In this document: positions 18,449 to 27,954 of the stretch, one piece after another
Layout: each line of letters opens with the position of its first letter
How positions within the stretch are numbered: the first letter of the stretch is position 1
Source of the DNA: Myroides odoratimimus
GTDB lineage: Bacteria > Bacteroidota > Bacteroidia > Flavobacteriales > Flavobacteriaceae
Reading direction: 5' to 3'
Assembly (NCBI RefSeq): GCF_030326305.1
Contig: NZ_JACAKB010000012.1
Span: 1-64,000, forward strand
DNA: 64,000 bases
The notes under the pieces: generated by a model
What the model was told of the DNA's origin: nothing
Seen by the model: the letters and a program-made list of their open reading frames with translations, nothing else
The model's database searches: none
Position numbers and translations under genes: made by a program

Positions 18449-19090
18449 TTATTTATCGTGTAATCTCTTTCGAACTTCTTCTTGAATCCTTTCATATTGC
18501 TCTAACAGCTCTTGATCAACCTTTCCTGAATATTTTTTTATCCTTCTCAAGAAGAAACCAAACAATAAACTGTAAACTCCTAATAATATAAATGAGAATG
18601 CTGTCCAATATACAATGGTAAATGCACCAAATTCAAGGTTCCACAACATACAGAATGAAAATACTAACCCAAGTAGAGCAAAAATAAATAAGCTTGTCCA
18701 TGATTTTACACCGTAGTTTTTAAGGTCAAAGGCTGTTCCCATTCCTCTAATAGATCTAAACATTAATCCAAAACCAACATAAATAGGAAGAACTACTGCC
18801 GATAACGTAGGCGTTCCAATCAAAATAACACCTAATACTACATCTATAATTCCTGAGAAAAGCAACCATCCCCAACCATCGAGTTGATCATGATTAGAAA
18901 AAGCAAATATAATCTCAGATACACCAGCAATTAAAAACATACAACTAAAGATAATAGTTAGTGAAGCATATGCTGTAATAGGAGTACTAAACATATATAT
19001 TCCTCCTATTATAAAAAGTATACCAATGATTACAGGTATATACCAGTTCTTAATTCGATCTTTTACAGTTTTTACAAATGAATTAGCCAT
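18449..19090 (-). CDS. HdeD-family (DUF308) membrane protein
   Basis: About 213 residues from the ATG at 19090 (MANSFVKTVKDR). An ATG at 19126 would add 12 charged residues that the family lacks. Six hydrophobic segments in pairs (for example YIPVIIGILFIIGGIYMF, ASLTIIFSCMFLIAGVSEIIF, WGWLLFSGIIDVVLGVILIG) match the HdeD/DUF308 fold. In E. coli HdeD is linked to acid resistance; elsewhere the function is unknown. The C-terminus is a charged helix (DQELLEQYERIQEEVRKRL). It is divergent from the lipase gene, sharing a 124-bp promoter region. Confidence 0.8.
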   Translation of the reverse strand: MANSFVKTVKDRIKNWYIPVIIGILFIIGGIYMFSTPITAYASLTIIFSCMFLIAGVSEIIFAFSNHDQLDGWGWLLFSGIIDVVLGVILIGTPTLSAVVLPIYVGFGLMFRSIRGMGTAFDLKNYGVKSWTSLFIFALLGLVFSFCMLWNLEFGAFTIVYWTAFSFILLGVYSLLFGFFLRRIKKYSGKVDQELLEQYERIQEEVRKRLHDK

Positions 19091-19155
19091 ATCTCTTTTT
19101 TTAAAGTTTACATCTAATTTATACATTTTTAACGGAATTCAAAAATTTAAAAGTG

Positions 19156-19163
19156 TAACTTTG
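19156..19163 (+). promoter_or_regulatory. TAnnTTTG element upstream of the lipase gene
   Basis: TAACTTTG fits the Bacteroidota -7 element, about 52 bp upstream of the lipase start codon. No good TTG is found at the right distance, so support is partial. Confidence 0.4.
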
Positions 19164-19214
19164 ATTTGAATCGTGTAAATATTTAACTAAATAACACTAG
19201 TAAAGTCCTTTTCT

Positions 19215-20300
19215 ATGATAAAAAGAATTTATCTCCTCTTACTTTGTTCTACTTCTATCAGTTTTGCACAAAACTTAAAACCAATAGCTGATAAACAAGA
19301 AATATACAACAGTTTACAATTAGCTACTGATATTCATAAAGCTTTTCCTATAGATTCTCTTTATAACCTCACTGGTTATAAAAACACTTACAGATCACCA
19401 GAAATGGGATTGACTAATATGTGGGCATTATACCACAATGAAAAAACAAATACTGTAGAAATAGTTATTAGAGGATCTGTAAACAAGGGAGCTAGTTGGT
19501 TAGCTAATTATTATGCAGCTATGATTCCTTCATCAGGAGAAATACAATTAAATAATACTAAAAAAGTTAGTTACAAACTATCTCAAGATGAACGAGCAAC
19601 TGTTCATGCAGGATGGGCTATAGCCTCTCTGTATTTAATGGAAGATATTAAACCTAAGTTAGATAGTCTAGTTCAGAAAAACCATAAAGACTTTATTATC
19701 TCTGGTCATAGCCAAGGTGCTGCTATAGCTTATCTAATAACAGCTAATTTAATGAATCAACAACTAGAAGGAAAATTACCAAAAGACTTACAGTTTAAGA
19801 CTTATGCGATTGCTCCTCCTAAACCTGGGAATCTTTACTTTAGTTATCAATATGAGAAACTAGCTAAAAGTTGGAGTTACTCTGTTATTAATACCCAAGA
19901 CTGGGTTCCTGAACTTCCACCAACAACACAGACTTTTAGAGACTTTAACGAAATTAGCCCTTTAGCAAATCACGAGGTAAAAAAAGCATTAAAAAAAGTT
20001 ACTTGGCCTAAGAGAATGGTTGCTACTAGTATTTTTAATGGTATAAAAAAGCCTACCGAAAAAAGTGTCAAGAAATATAAGAAATATCTAGGTTCCTTTG
20101 TCTTTAACCTGGTTCATAAACAACTTCCAGAATTAGTAGAGCCTAAATATGTTCTAAATAGTAACTATGCGAGATGTAGTAACCCAATTATATTAGATGG
20201 ACTCAAGGATACAGAATATCAAATCAAGTTTCATAAACCTGAAAATATAATGTCACACCACTTACCTCCTGCTTACTTATACTTATTAGATAAAGAATAA
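19215..20300 (+). CDS. secreted class 3 lipase-like protein
   Basis: 361 residues with a Sec signal peptide (MIKRIYLLLLCSTSISFAQ). The nucleophile elbow GHSQG (in DFIISGHSQGAAIAYLITANLM, about residue 165) and the preceding VHAGWAIASLYLMEDIKPKL segment are those of class 3 lipases (alpha/beta hydrolases with a Ser-Asp-His triad). The Asp is likely in NTQDWVPELP and the His near the end (NIMSHHLPPAYLY). The substrate is unknown; the enzyme probably acts in the periplasm or outside the cell. Single-gene unit ended by a strong hairpin. Confidence 0.85.
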   Translation: MIKRIYLLLLCSTSISFAQNLKPIADKQEIYNSLQLATDIHKAFPIDSLYNLTGYKNTYRSPEMGLTNMWALYHNEKTNTVEIVIRGSVNKGASWLANYYAAMIPSSGEIQLNNTKKVSYKLSQDERATVHAGWAIASLYLMEDIKPKLDSLVQKNHKDFIISGHSQGAAIAYLITANLMNQQLEGKLPKDLQFKTYAIAPPKPGNLYFSYQYEKLAKSWSYSVINTQDWVPELPPTTQTFRDFNEISPLANHEVKKALKKVTWPKRMVATSIFNGIKKPTEKSVKKYKKYLGSFVFNLVHKQLPELVEPKYVLNSNYARCSNPIILDGLKDTEYQIKFHKPENIMSHHLPPAYLYLLDKE

Positions 20301-20333
20301 AAAAAGAGACTCTTAATAAAGAGTCTCTTTTTG
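20301..20333 (+). terminator. terminator of the lipase gene
   Basis: Perfect 12-bp inverted repeat (AAAGAGACTCTT / AAGAGTCTCTTT) with a 4-nt loop and a T-run, directly after the stop codon. Confidence 0.9.
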
Positions 20334-20701
20334 AAATAAAACAATTTTTCAATTGCTATAGTTATAGTTTGGTTAGGGTTCTAAATCAATACTTACTAGT
20401 AAAAAGACATAACTATTACTTATTTTGTAAGCGCATTACAATATACATAAGATTTTTATTAGCACAAATACTCCTATCATTAAAATGGATTATTTTTTTA
20501 TTCTGTTAATTTCCATTATTAAACACAAGCTAATAAATTATTCATTAAGAACATACTTAATTTTTAACCTTCAATTAAGTATAAATTATGATATCAAACC
20601 TAAATATACTAAACAAAAGATCTCTTATAAAAGCGATATTTAAAAAAAGCTGATGAGTAATCAAGAATATTGAAAATACAGCAAAAATATTTTTAAACAA
20701 A
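20334..20701. other. intergenic DNA, no gene
   Basis: About 370 bp of AT-rich DNA between the terminators of the convergent lipase and sucD genes. No open frame of note, repeat or RNA fold was recognised. Confidence 0.5.
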
Positions 20702-20728
20702 AAGGCCTATACATGATGTATAGGCCTT
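20702..20728 (-). terminator. sucD terminator
   Basis: 13-bp perfect inverted repeat (AAGGCCTATACAT / ATGTATAGGCCTT) about a central G, 28 bp beyond the sucD stop codon, with an A/T-rich flank. Confidence 0.85.
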
Positions 20729-20755
20729 CCTTATTTGTTTTATTTTAGAATAGAA

Positions 20756-21628
20756 TTATCCTAAAACTTCTTTTACTTTTTTACCGATCTCAGCAGGAGA
20801 ATCAACAACATGGATTCCACATTCGCTCATGATACGTTTCTTAGCAGCAGCTGTATCATCAGCTCCACCTACGATAGCACCAGCGTGTCCCATTGTTCTT
20901 CCTTTAGGGGCAGTCTCTCCAGCGATGAATCCGATAACTGGTTTTTTATTACCATTTTCTTTAATCCAACGAGCAGCATCAGCTTCTAATTGACCACCAA
21001 TCTCACCAATCATAATGATTGCTTCAGTTTCTGGATCAGCCATTAATAATTGTACAGCTTCTTTAGTAGTTGTTCCAATGATTGGATCTCCACCAATTCC
21101 GATAGCTGTTGTAATACCTAAACCTTGTTTTACAACTTGATCAGCAGCTTCATAAGTTAAAGTTCCTGATTTAGAAACGATTCCAACTGTACCTTTTTTG
21201 AATACGAAACCTGGCATAATACCTACTTTAGCTTCACCTGGAGTAATAACTCCTGGACAGTTAGGTCCAACTAATCTACAGTCTCTACCTTTGATATAGT
21301 CGTAAGCTTTGATCATTTCCGCTACTGGAATACCTTCTGTAATACAGATAATAACTTTGATCCCTGCATCAGCAGCTTCCATTATAGCGTCAGCAGCAAA
21401 TGCTGGTGGTACGAAAATAATAGAAGTATCAGCACCTGCTTTTTCTACAGCTTCTGAAACTGTGTTGAATACTGGACGCTCTAAGTGAGTAGTTCCCCCT
21501 TTTCCTGGAGTCACACCACCTACTACGTTTGTTCCGTACTCAATCATTTGTGAAGCGTGGAATGTACCTTCACTTCCAGTAAATCCCTGAACGATTATTT
21601 TTGAATCTTTATTTACTAAAACACTCAT
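20756..21628 (-). CDS. sucD: succinate--CoA ligase, alpha subunit
   Basis: 290 residues, the normal length. SucD binds CoA and carries the phosphohistidine of the TCA-cycle enzyme that makes ATP or GTP from succinyl-CoA. The CoA-binding Rossmann start ([29 protein letters not shown]), the conserved [10 protein letters not shown] (about 121-130) and the active-site His H248 in [10 protein letters not shown] are all present. sucC is not in the window. A lipid A gene cluster lies upstream, and the promoter region of about 160 bp suggests independent expression. A TATTTTTG element lies at 21669-21662 on the minus strand. Confidence 0.96.
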   Translation of the reverse strand: MSVLVNKDSKIIVQGFTGSEGTFHASQMIEYGTNVVGGVTPGKGGTTHLERPVFNTVSEAVEKAGADTSIIFVPPAFAADAIMEAADAGIKVIICITEGIPVAEMIKAYDYIKGRDCRLVGPNCPGVITPGEAKVGIMPGFVFKKGTVGIVSKSGTLTYEAADQVVKQGLGITTAIGIGGDPIIGTTTKEAVQLLMADPETEAIIMIGEIGGQLEADAARWIKENGNKKPVIGFIAGETAPKGRTMGHAGAIVGGADDTAAAKKRIMSECGIHVVDSPAEIGKKVKEVLG

Positions 21629-21791
21629 GATCTTGTTTTTATTTATTTAAACTTACTTACACAAAAATAAACAATTCTAATTACTATTAAAACTTTTTAC
21701 CCCTTATAAGTAAGATTAATTGATTAATTAATAACATTCTTTGTTTTCAATCTCAAGAAACCTGATTTATGTCAGACACGAATGTCAAATA

Positions 21792-22727
21792 CTATAAATG
21801 CTTAGTTTTCTCTACTAATTCTGGTATTCTCTTAATACTAGCTAGTTGCTTTAATTTATCTCTTGATTCCTCTGCAGGATAACCAAAATAAACCTTGCCT
21901 CCAGCTAACGATTTCGATACTCCAGATTGAGCTAAAACAACAGCTTTAGTTCCAATAGTGATACCACTTGTAGTACCTACTTGTCCCCATAGCGTTACTT
22001 CATCTTCTATGACCACACAACCAGCGATACCACATTGAGCCGCAATTAAAGAACGTACACCTACTACAGTATCATGTCCGATATGAACTTGATTATCTAT
22101 TTTAGCTCCCTCTTTAATAGTAGTATCTCCTGTCACACCTCTATCTATAGTACATGCAGCACCGATACCTACGTTATCTTCGATAACTACTCTTCCACAA
22201 GATACTAATGGATCAAATCCTTCTGGTCTCTTTTTATAGTAGAACGCATCAGCACCTAGTATAGCTCCAGCATGAATAACTACATTATCCCCTATAATAG
22301 TTCCATCATATAAAACTACATTAGGATGAATAACACAATTTTTACCAATCACTACATTATGACCAATGAATACATTAGGTTGAATGATTGTTCCTTCCCC
22401 GATAATAGCATCTTTAGCTTGTACCTCAGTTGCTGGTTTAAACGGGTTAAAGAACTTAGATAATTTATTAAAATCTCTAAACGGATCATCAGATATTAAT
22501 AAAGCCTTACCCTCTGGGCACTCTACATCTTTATTAATTAAAATGATCGTCGCATTAGAATTTAATGCTTTATCATAATATTTAGGATGATCCACAAAAA
22601 CGATTTCACCTTCTTGAACAACGTGAATTTCGTTCATTCCATAAACAGGAAAATTAGAATCTCCAACAAATTTACATCCGATAATCTCAGCTATTGTTTG
22701 TAAATCTTGAGCTTTTGCAAAACGCAT
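21792..22727 (-). CDS. LpxD-like UDP-3-O-acyl-glucosamine N-acyltransferase paralogue
   Basis: 311 residues: an N-terminal UDP-binding-type domain (about 1-100) followed by hexapeptide repeats forming a left-handed beta helix ([21 protein letters not shown] and onward). It resembles LpxD and keeps a His in the expected place (HIGHDTVVG), but is shorter than the other LpxD in the window (339 residues). Two LpxD-like genes in this cluster are usual in Flavobacteriia. The second may acylate a different sugar, or lipid A with a different chain; that is inference. It is the last gene of the lpx-efp run, 20 bp after efp. Confidence 0.85.
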   Translation of the reverse strand: MRFAKAQDLQTIAEIIGCKFVGDSNFPVYGMNEIHVVQEGEIVFVDHPKYYDKALNSNATIILINKDVECPEGKALLISDDPFRDFNKLSKFFNPFKPATEVQAKDAIIGEGTIIQPNVFIGHNVVIGKNCVIHPNVVLYDGTIIGDNVVIHAGAILGADAFYYKKRPEGFDPLVSCGRVVIEDNVGIGAACTIDRGVTGDTTIKEGAKIDNQVHIGHDTVVGVRSLIAAQCGIAGCVVIEDEVTLWGQVGTTSGITIGTKAVVLAQSGVSKSLAGGKVYFGYPAEESRDKLKQLASIKRIPELVEKTKHL

Positions 22728-22747
22728 CTTACTTCGTTATAAAGTGA

Positions 22748-23314
22748 TTACTCCTTAATACGCTCCAAATAAGCGCTGTTTGATGTATCAATCTTAATTT
22801 TATCACCTTCATTGATGAATAAAGGTACATTGACAATAGCACCTGTTTCAACAGTAGCAGGTTTTGTAGCATTTGTAGCTGTATTTCCTTTTACTCCTGG
22901 CTCAGTATAAGTTACTTCTAGAACTACAGAAGCAGGCATATCTACTGCTAATGGTAATTCAGTATCTGAATTAATTTGAACCATTACAGTTTCACCTTCT
23001 TTTAATAATTCTGGAGCATCTAATACGTCTTTTAAAAGCGTAATTTGCTCATAAGTTTCAACATTCATAAAGTGGAACTGATCTCCCTCTGGGTATAAAT
23101 ATTGGAATTTATGTGTTTCTACTCTTACAGTATCTATTTTGTGACCAGCTGAAAAAGTATTTTCTAATACTCTTCCATTAGTAACGCTTCTCATTTTTGT
23201 TCTAACAAATGCAGGCCCTTTTCCAGGTTTAACGTGTAAAAACTCAACAATTTTATAAATATCATTGTTGTATTGGATACATAAACCATTTCTAATATCA
23301 GCTGTTGTTGCCAT
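22748..23314 (-). CDS. efp: translation elongation factor P
   Basis: 188 residues in the three-domain EF-P layout. EF-P rescues ribosomes stalled at proline runs. The modification loop is VKPGKGPAFVRTK with the usual lysine at K32, and the C-terminal OB domain ends normally (DKIKIDTSNSAYLERIKE). It sits between lpxA and the second lpxD with gaps of about 20 bp, so it is transcribed with the lipid A genes. Confidence 0.96.
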   Translation of the reverse strand: MATTADIRNGLCIQYNNDIYKIVEFLHVKPGKGPAFVRTKMRSVTNGRVLENTFSAGHKIDTVRVETHKFQYLYPEGDQFHFMNVETYEQITLLKDVLDAPELLKEGETVMVQINSDTELPLAVDMPASVVLEVTYTEPGVKGNTATNATKPATVETGAIVNVPLFINEGDKIKIDTSNSAYLERIKE

Positions 23315-23336
23315 TCTTTTAATTTATTTAGTATTA

Positions 23337-24122
23337 CTAATATATTCCTGAATATCCTCTCATAATTCCTCTTGATGAATTACGGATAAACATTAAAACT
23401 TCATCTCTTTCTGGAGTTGCTTCCATATCTGCCTCTATAATTTCAAGTGCTTGACTTGTATTATAGTTCTTTTGATATAAAATACGATAGATCTCTTGAA
23501 TCTCTCTGATTTTTTCTGGAGAATATCCTCTTCTTCTCAATCCTACTGAGTTAATACCAGCATAAGAAATAGGTTCACGTGCTGCCTTAATATAAGGAGG
23601 AACGTCTTTACGTACTAATGTACCTCCAGTCACAAATGAATGTGAACCAATAGTACAGAATTGATGTACAGCAACTAATCCTGCTAATACAACATAATCT
23701 CCTACAGTAACGTGTCCAGCTAAAGTACTAGAATTAGAAAAAATACAGTTATTTCCTACGATACAGTCATGAGCGATATGACTGTATGCTTGGATTAAAC
23801 AGTTCTCTCCAATTACTGTTTTATATCTATCTTTTGTTCCTCTATTGATTGTTACACATTCTCTAATAGTTGTATTATCACCTATCTCAACTGTTGTAAC
23901 TTCTCCTTCGAATTTTAAATCTTGTGGTTCTGCTGAAATAACTGCTCCAGGAAAAATCTTACAATTCTTTCCGATGCGAGCTCCTTCCATGATAGTAACA
24001 TTTGATCCTATCCATGTTCCTTCCCCTATTTCAACATTATTATGAATGGTTGTAAAAGGTTCTATAACAACATTTCTAGCTATTTTAGCTCCAGGATGTA
24101 CATATGCTAAAGGCTGATTCAT
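23337..24122 (-). CDS. lpxA: acyl-ACP--UDP-N-acetylglucosamine O-acyltransferase
   Basis: 261 residues, made of hexapeptide repeats (for example VVIEPFTTIHNNVEIGEGTW) followed by a helical C-terminus (LRRRGYSPEKIREIQEIYRILY). It catalyses the first step of lipid A synthesis, moving a 3-hydroxyacyl chain to UDP-GlcNAc in the cytosol. The catalytic His is H118 in SHIAHDC. It starts 4 bp after the lpxC-fabZ stop, so the two are co-translated. Confidence 0.96.
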   Translation of the reverse strand: MNQPLAYVHPGAKIARNVVIEPFTTIHNNVEIGEGTWIGSNVTIMEGARIGKNCKIFPGAVISAEPQDLKFEGEVTTVEIGDNTTIRECVTINRGTKDRYKTVIGENCLIQAYSHIAHDCIVGNNCIFSNSSTLAGHVTVGDYVVLAGLVAVHQFCTIGSHSFVTGGTLVRKDVPPYIKAAREPISYAGINSVGLRRRGYSPEKIREIQEIYRILYQKNYNTSQALEIIEADMEATPERDEVLMFIRNSSRGIMRGYSGIY

Positions 24123-24126
24123 ATTC

Positions 24127-25521
24127 TTAGTTATTTGTTATTTTTGAAATCTGAGCCATTAATTCAGCCTCAGCTACTAATTTTCCATTGGCATACGCAT
24201 ATCCCTGCATATGACATATCCCTCTTCTTATTGGTGTAATAAGCTCTAATTTAAAAACTAAAGTATCACCAGGGTGTACTTTGTTTTTAAACTTCACATT
24301 ATCCATTTTCATAAAATAAGTAAGGTAGTTTTCTGGATCTGGTACAGTACTTAGGATAAGAATTCCTCCTGATTGAGCCATTGCTTCACAGATAAGAACT
24401 CCTGGCATAACTGGTGCACCAGGGAAGTGTCCAACGAAGAATGGTTCATTCATCGTTACATTCTTAAGTCCTACTACGTGCTTATCAGACATCTCTAAAA
24501 TCTTATCTACTAATAAGAATGGAGGTCTGTGAGGTAATAAAGCCATAATTTTATTTACATCCATTAATGGTTCTGCATGTAAATCATAAGATGGAACTTG
24601 GTTACGCTTTTCATTGCGAATAATCTTAGACATTTTCTTAGCAAAGTTAGTATTCACTGAATGTCCCGGTTTATTTGCAATAACTTTACCTCTAATTCTT
24701 GTTCCTATTAAAGCTAAATCTCCGATTACATCAAGTAATTTGTGACGTGCAGCTTCATTAGGATAATGTAATGTTAAGTTGTCTAAAACTCCATTTGGCT
24801 TAACAGCAATCTCTTCTTTGCCAAATGCTTTTTTAAGGTGTTCCATTGTTTCTGGAGATATATCCTTATCTACATAAACAATAGCATTATTTAAATCTCC
24901 TCCTTTAATCAATCCGTTAGCAAGTAATGCTTCTAGCTCGTGTAAGAAACTAAAAGTACGTGCTTCAGAAATCTCTTCTTTAAAGTCAGACATTGATTTC
25001 AATGTAGCATTCTGTGTACCCAATACTTTAGTACCAAAATCAACCATTGCAGTCACTTGGTAACTATCAGAAGGCATAACGATTATCTCACTTCCCGTTT
25101 GTTCATCTACAAAAGAAATAACTTCTTTTACGATGTACTCCTCACGTTCAGCATCTTGTTCTACAATACCTGCTTTTTCAACTGCTTCAACAAAGTATTT
25201 AGAAGACCCATCCATAATAGGAGGCTCAGATGCGTTTAACTCAATGATAACATTATCTAAATCACATCCTACAAAAGCTGCTAATACATGCTCTGTTGTT
25301 TGTATTTTTACTCCCTTTTTTTCAAGGTTTGTACCACGTTGTGTATTTACAACATAATTAGCATCCGCTTCTATAATTGGATGTCCCTCTAAATCCATAC
25401 GTACAAAAGTAAAACCATTATTGATTGGAGCAGGTTTTAAAGTCATTGTTACCAATTGACCTGTATGTAAACCTACACCACTAAGTGTTACTTCGCTTTG
25501 GATGGTTTTTTGTTTAACCAT
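24127..25521 (-). CDS. lpxC/fabZ: bifunctional LpxC deacetylase/FabZ dehydratase
   Basis: 464 residues. Residues 1-305 or so are LpxC, the zinc deacetylase of the committed lipid A step: the zinc ligand motif TEHVLAAFVGCDLDN, SRTF-like SEARTFSFLHE, and the second zinc site RHKLLDVIGDLALIG. Residues from about 315 are FabZ, the 3-hydroxyacyl-ACP dehydratase: LPHRPPFLLVDKI, and the active-site His/Glu in GHFPGAPVMPGVLICEAMAQSGG. The fusion is characteristic of Bacteroidota and links lipid A with fatty-acid elongation. It lies between lpxD and lpxA in one operon. Confidence 0.97.
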   Translation of the reverse strand: MVKQKTIQSEVTLSGVGLHTGQLVTMTLKPAPINNGFTFVRMDLEGHPIIEADANYVVNTQRGTNLEKKGVKIQTTEHVLAAFVGCDLDNVIIELNASEPPIMDGSSKYFVEAVEKAGIVEQDAEREEYIVKEVISFVDEQTGSEIIVMPSDSYQVTAMVDFGTKVLGTQNATLKSMSDFKEEISEARTFSFLHELEALLANGLIKGGDLNNAIVYVDKDISPETMEHLKKAFGKEEIAVKPNGVLDNLTLHYPNEAARHKLLDVIGDLALIGTRIRGKVIANKPGHSVNTNFAKKMSKIIRNEKRNQVPSYDLHAEPLMDVNKIMALLPHRPPFLLVDKILEMSDKHVVGLKNVTMNEPFFVGHFPGAPVMPGVLICEAMAQSGGILILSTVPDPENYLTYFMKMDNVKFKNKVHPGDTLVFKLELITPIRRGICHMQGYAYANGKLVAEAELMAQISKITNN

Positions 25522-25553
25522 AATTAAATCTCTTTAAATATTTTGAAAGGCTC

Positions 25554-26573
25554 TTATTTTATATTCTTTTTAATTGACTCTATGTCACTAACAATCTTAG
25601 AAAAGTTTTTAAAGTAACTATATGACTTTAAAAAATCACTATGAGGCAATGCTGGACTACCTTGTACTGCCGCACCATTCTCTAAATTTTTAGTTACTCC
25701 TGACTGAGCCTGAATACGAACATTATCACCTATTGTCAAATGTCCTACTATACCTACTTGCCCTCCTATCATACAGTTTTTTCCAATCTTTGTAGATCCC
25801 GCCACTCCTGTTTGAGAAGCGATTACTGTATTCTCTCCTATCTCCACATTGTGAGCTATCTGAATTTGATTATCTAACTTTACTCCTTTGCGAATAACTG
25901 TAGATCCTAATGTAGCTCTATCTATAGTAGACGCCGCACCTATTTCTACATTATCCTCAATGATAACATTACCTATCTGAGGAACTTTATTAAATGTCCC
26001 ATCAGGATTAGGTGCAAAACCAAATCCATCAGATCCAATAATTACTCCTGCATGAAAAGTACAATTAGCTCCTATTACAGATTCTGAGTAAATACGAACT
26101 CCTGCAAATAAAACTGTATTATCCCCAATACGTACATTGTCTCCTACGAATGTATTAGGGTATATTTTTACGTTATTTCCTATTTTAACATTTTTACCAA
26201 TATAGGCAAAACTACCTAAATATAAATCATCTCCGTACTCTACTCCTTCTGATATAACTGAAGGCTGTTCGATTCCAGATTTCATTAATTTCACTTGATT
26301 GTAATACTCTAGTAATTTTGAGAATGCCTTATACGCATCATCTACTTTAATTAAAGTTGCTGTTATTGGATGCTCTGGTTCGAAAGTCTTATTAACGATA
26401 ACCACAGAGGCATTTGTTGTATATATATGGTGTACGTATTTAGGATTTGCTAAAAAAGAAATTGAACCTGCTGTTCCTTCCTCTATCTTAGCCAATGTAC
26501 TTACTTCTATCATAGGATTCCCTACAATTTCTCCTTCTAATACTGACGCTATTTGTTCTGCTGCTATTTTCAT
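25554..26573 (-). CDS. lpxD: UDP-3-O-acylglucosamine N-acyltransferase
   Basis: 339 residues, the normal LpxD length. An N-terminal uridine-binding domain (EQIASVLEGEIVGNP ... ISFLANPKYVHHIY) precedes a hexapeptide beta helix and a short C-terminal helix (FLKSYSYFKNFSKIVSDIESIKK). The catalytic His lies in IQIAHNVEIG. LpxD adds the second primary acyl chain of lipid A. It heads the run lpxD-lpxC/fabZ-lpxA-efp-lpxD2 and follows the HD-domain gene after 30 bp. Confidence 0.95.
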   Translation of the reverse strand: MKIAAEQIASVLEGEIVGNPMIEVSTLAKIEEGTAGSISFLANPKYVHHIYTTNASVVIVNKTFEPEHPITATLIKVDDAYKAFSKLLEYYNQVKLMKSGIEQPSVISEGVEYGDDLYLGSFAYIGKNVKIGNNVKIYPNTFVGDNVRIGDNTVLFAGVRIYSESVIGANCTFHAGVIIGSDGFGFAPNPDGTFNKVPQIGNVIIEDNVEIGAASTIDRATLGSTVIRKGVKLDNQIQIAHNVEIGENTVIASQTGVAGSTKIGKNCMIGGQVGIVGHLTIGDNVRIQAQSGVTKNLENGAAVQGSPALPHSDFLKSYSYFKNFSKIVSDIESIKKNIK

Positions 26574-26603
26574 CGAGGCAAAAATATAAAATATAATTGA
26601 AAT

Positions 26604-27842
26604 TTAACTTTCAAAAACGTTTTTTGGATAACAAACAAAATACTTTGTCACCACTTTCGTCAATGATTTAAGGTTTAGTTCATCTGATACCGATAACACA
26701 TCTTTTGTTGTCCCATCTTTTTTAAGTATCATAATAGGCTCTTTATCTTTACTATACGCTTGATTCTCCATTTTACCTTTAAATACAAAGTATTTTGAAG
26801 CCTCATTAGAAATAGAATATTTCTTAGACACTTTATCAAGCATATTATTTAACTTTAACTTAGTTTCCTCTTTGTCTGAGACAAATTCAATGCGTAATAG
26901 CTCGCGATTAATAATCATTTTACTCAATTCTGACAAAATAAAGTCATTATGGAATTGCCATGATTTAAGAGCTCCTAGAATATCTGAATCGTCTAATAAA
27001 GCGAATTTCTCTAACCCTACTTGATCGAAATCTCCTTCTTCTATCTGATTCTTTAAAAAAAATTGTAAAGACTCACTACACCATAATTCTACTCCTTTAT
27101 GAGTTAATTCTTTTGCTCGTTTTAATACACGCACTAAAATTAACTCTGCACACACACTTGTCTTATGTAAATATGCTTGCCAATACATTAATCTGCGTGC
27201 GATCAAAAACATCTCTACAGAGTAAATACCTTTCTTTTCAACTACTAATTCATCATTAACGACATTCAACATTTGAATTAATCTTTCTGAATTAATATTA
27301 CCTTCTGCTACTCCACTATAGAAACTATCTCTTTTCAAATAATCCATACGATCCATGTCTAACTGACCTGAAATCAATTGTAACATAAATTTGCGATGAT
27401 ATTCGCCTTTAAATATCTTGATTGCTAAGTCTAACTTCCCTTCAAACTCTTTATTTAAACGATTCATAAACAAGATTGAAATCTCTTCGTGATGAACTCC
27501 CTCTACGATACTTTCTTCCATCGCATGAGAGAAAGGTCCATGACCGATATCATGAAGTAAAATAGCTACGTATAAAGCATTTTCTTCTTCTTCAGAAATC
27601 TCTACATTCTTAAAGCGCAAAACTTGTACCGCTTTTTGCATTAAATGCATACAACCTAAAGCATGATGAAAACGAGTGTGATGAGCACCAGGGTATACTA
27701 GATAAGACACTCCCATTTGAGAGATTCTTCTCAATCGTTGAAAATAAGGGTGTTCAATTAAGTCATATACCAAAGAATTTGGTATAGAAATGAATCCATA
27801 AATAGGATCATTTAGGATTTTAAGTTTATTAATGTTGGCCAA
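26604..27842 (-). CDS. HD-domain metal-dependent phosphohydrolase
   Basis: 412 residues. The HD metal site is clear: RFHHALGCMHL (first His about residue 60) and LLHDIGHGPFSHAMEE (HD pair about residue 95), then QLDMDRMDYLKRDSFYSG, in which the aspartate completes the site. The layout is that of the dGTPase/SAMHD1-like family often annotated as YdhJ-like HD proteins; the substrate in Bacteroidota is not settled. It lies just upstream of lpxD and is probably the first gene of that operon, a conserved neighbourhood in Flavobacteriia. Confidence 0.88.
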   Translation of the reverse strand: MANINKLKILNDPIYGFISIPNSLVYDLIEHPYFQRLRRISQMGVSYLVYPGAHHTRFHHALGCMHLMQKAVQVLRFKNVEISEEEENALYVAILLHDIGHGPFSHAMEESIVEGVHHEEISILFMNRLNKEFEGKLDLAIKIFKGEYHRKFMLQLISGQLDMDRMDYLKRDSFYSGVAEGNINSERLIQMLNVVNDELVVEKKGIYSVEMFLIARRLMYWQAYLHKTSVCAELILVRVLKRAKELTHKGVELWCSESLQFFLKNQIEEGDFDQVGLEKFALLDDSDILGALKSWQFHNDFILSELSKMIINRELLRIEFVSDKEETKLKLNNMLDKVSKKYSISNEASKYFVFKGKMENQAYSKDKEPIMILKKDGTTKDVLSVSDELNLKSLTKVVTKYFVCYPKNVFES

Positions 27843-27891
27843 TGAGAATCATTTTTATAAACGTATACAAATATAGCATATATATTAAAAA

Positions 27892-27924
27892 AACCGCACC
27901 CCTTTTAGAAAGAAAGATGCGGTT
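27892..27924 (-). terminator. hutH terminator
   Basis: AACCGCA / TGCGGTT stem with an imperfect inner part, followed on the minus strand by seven T. It lies 31 bp beyond the hutH stop. Confidence 0.75.
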
Positions 27925-27954
27925 AATCCTAATATTCCTATAATTTTATAAGTC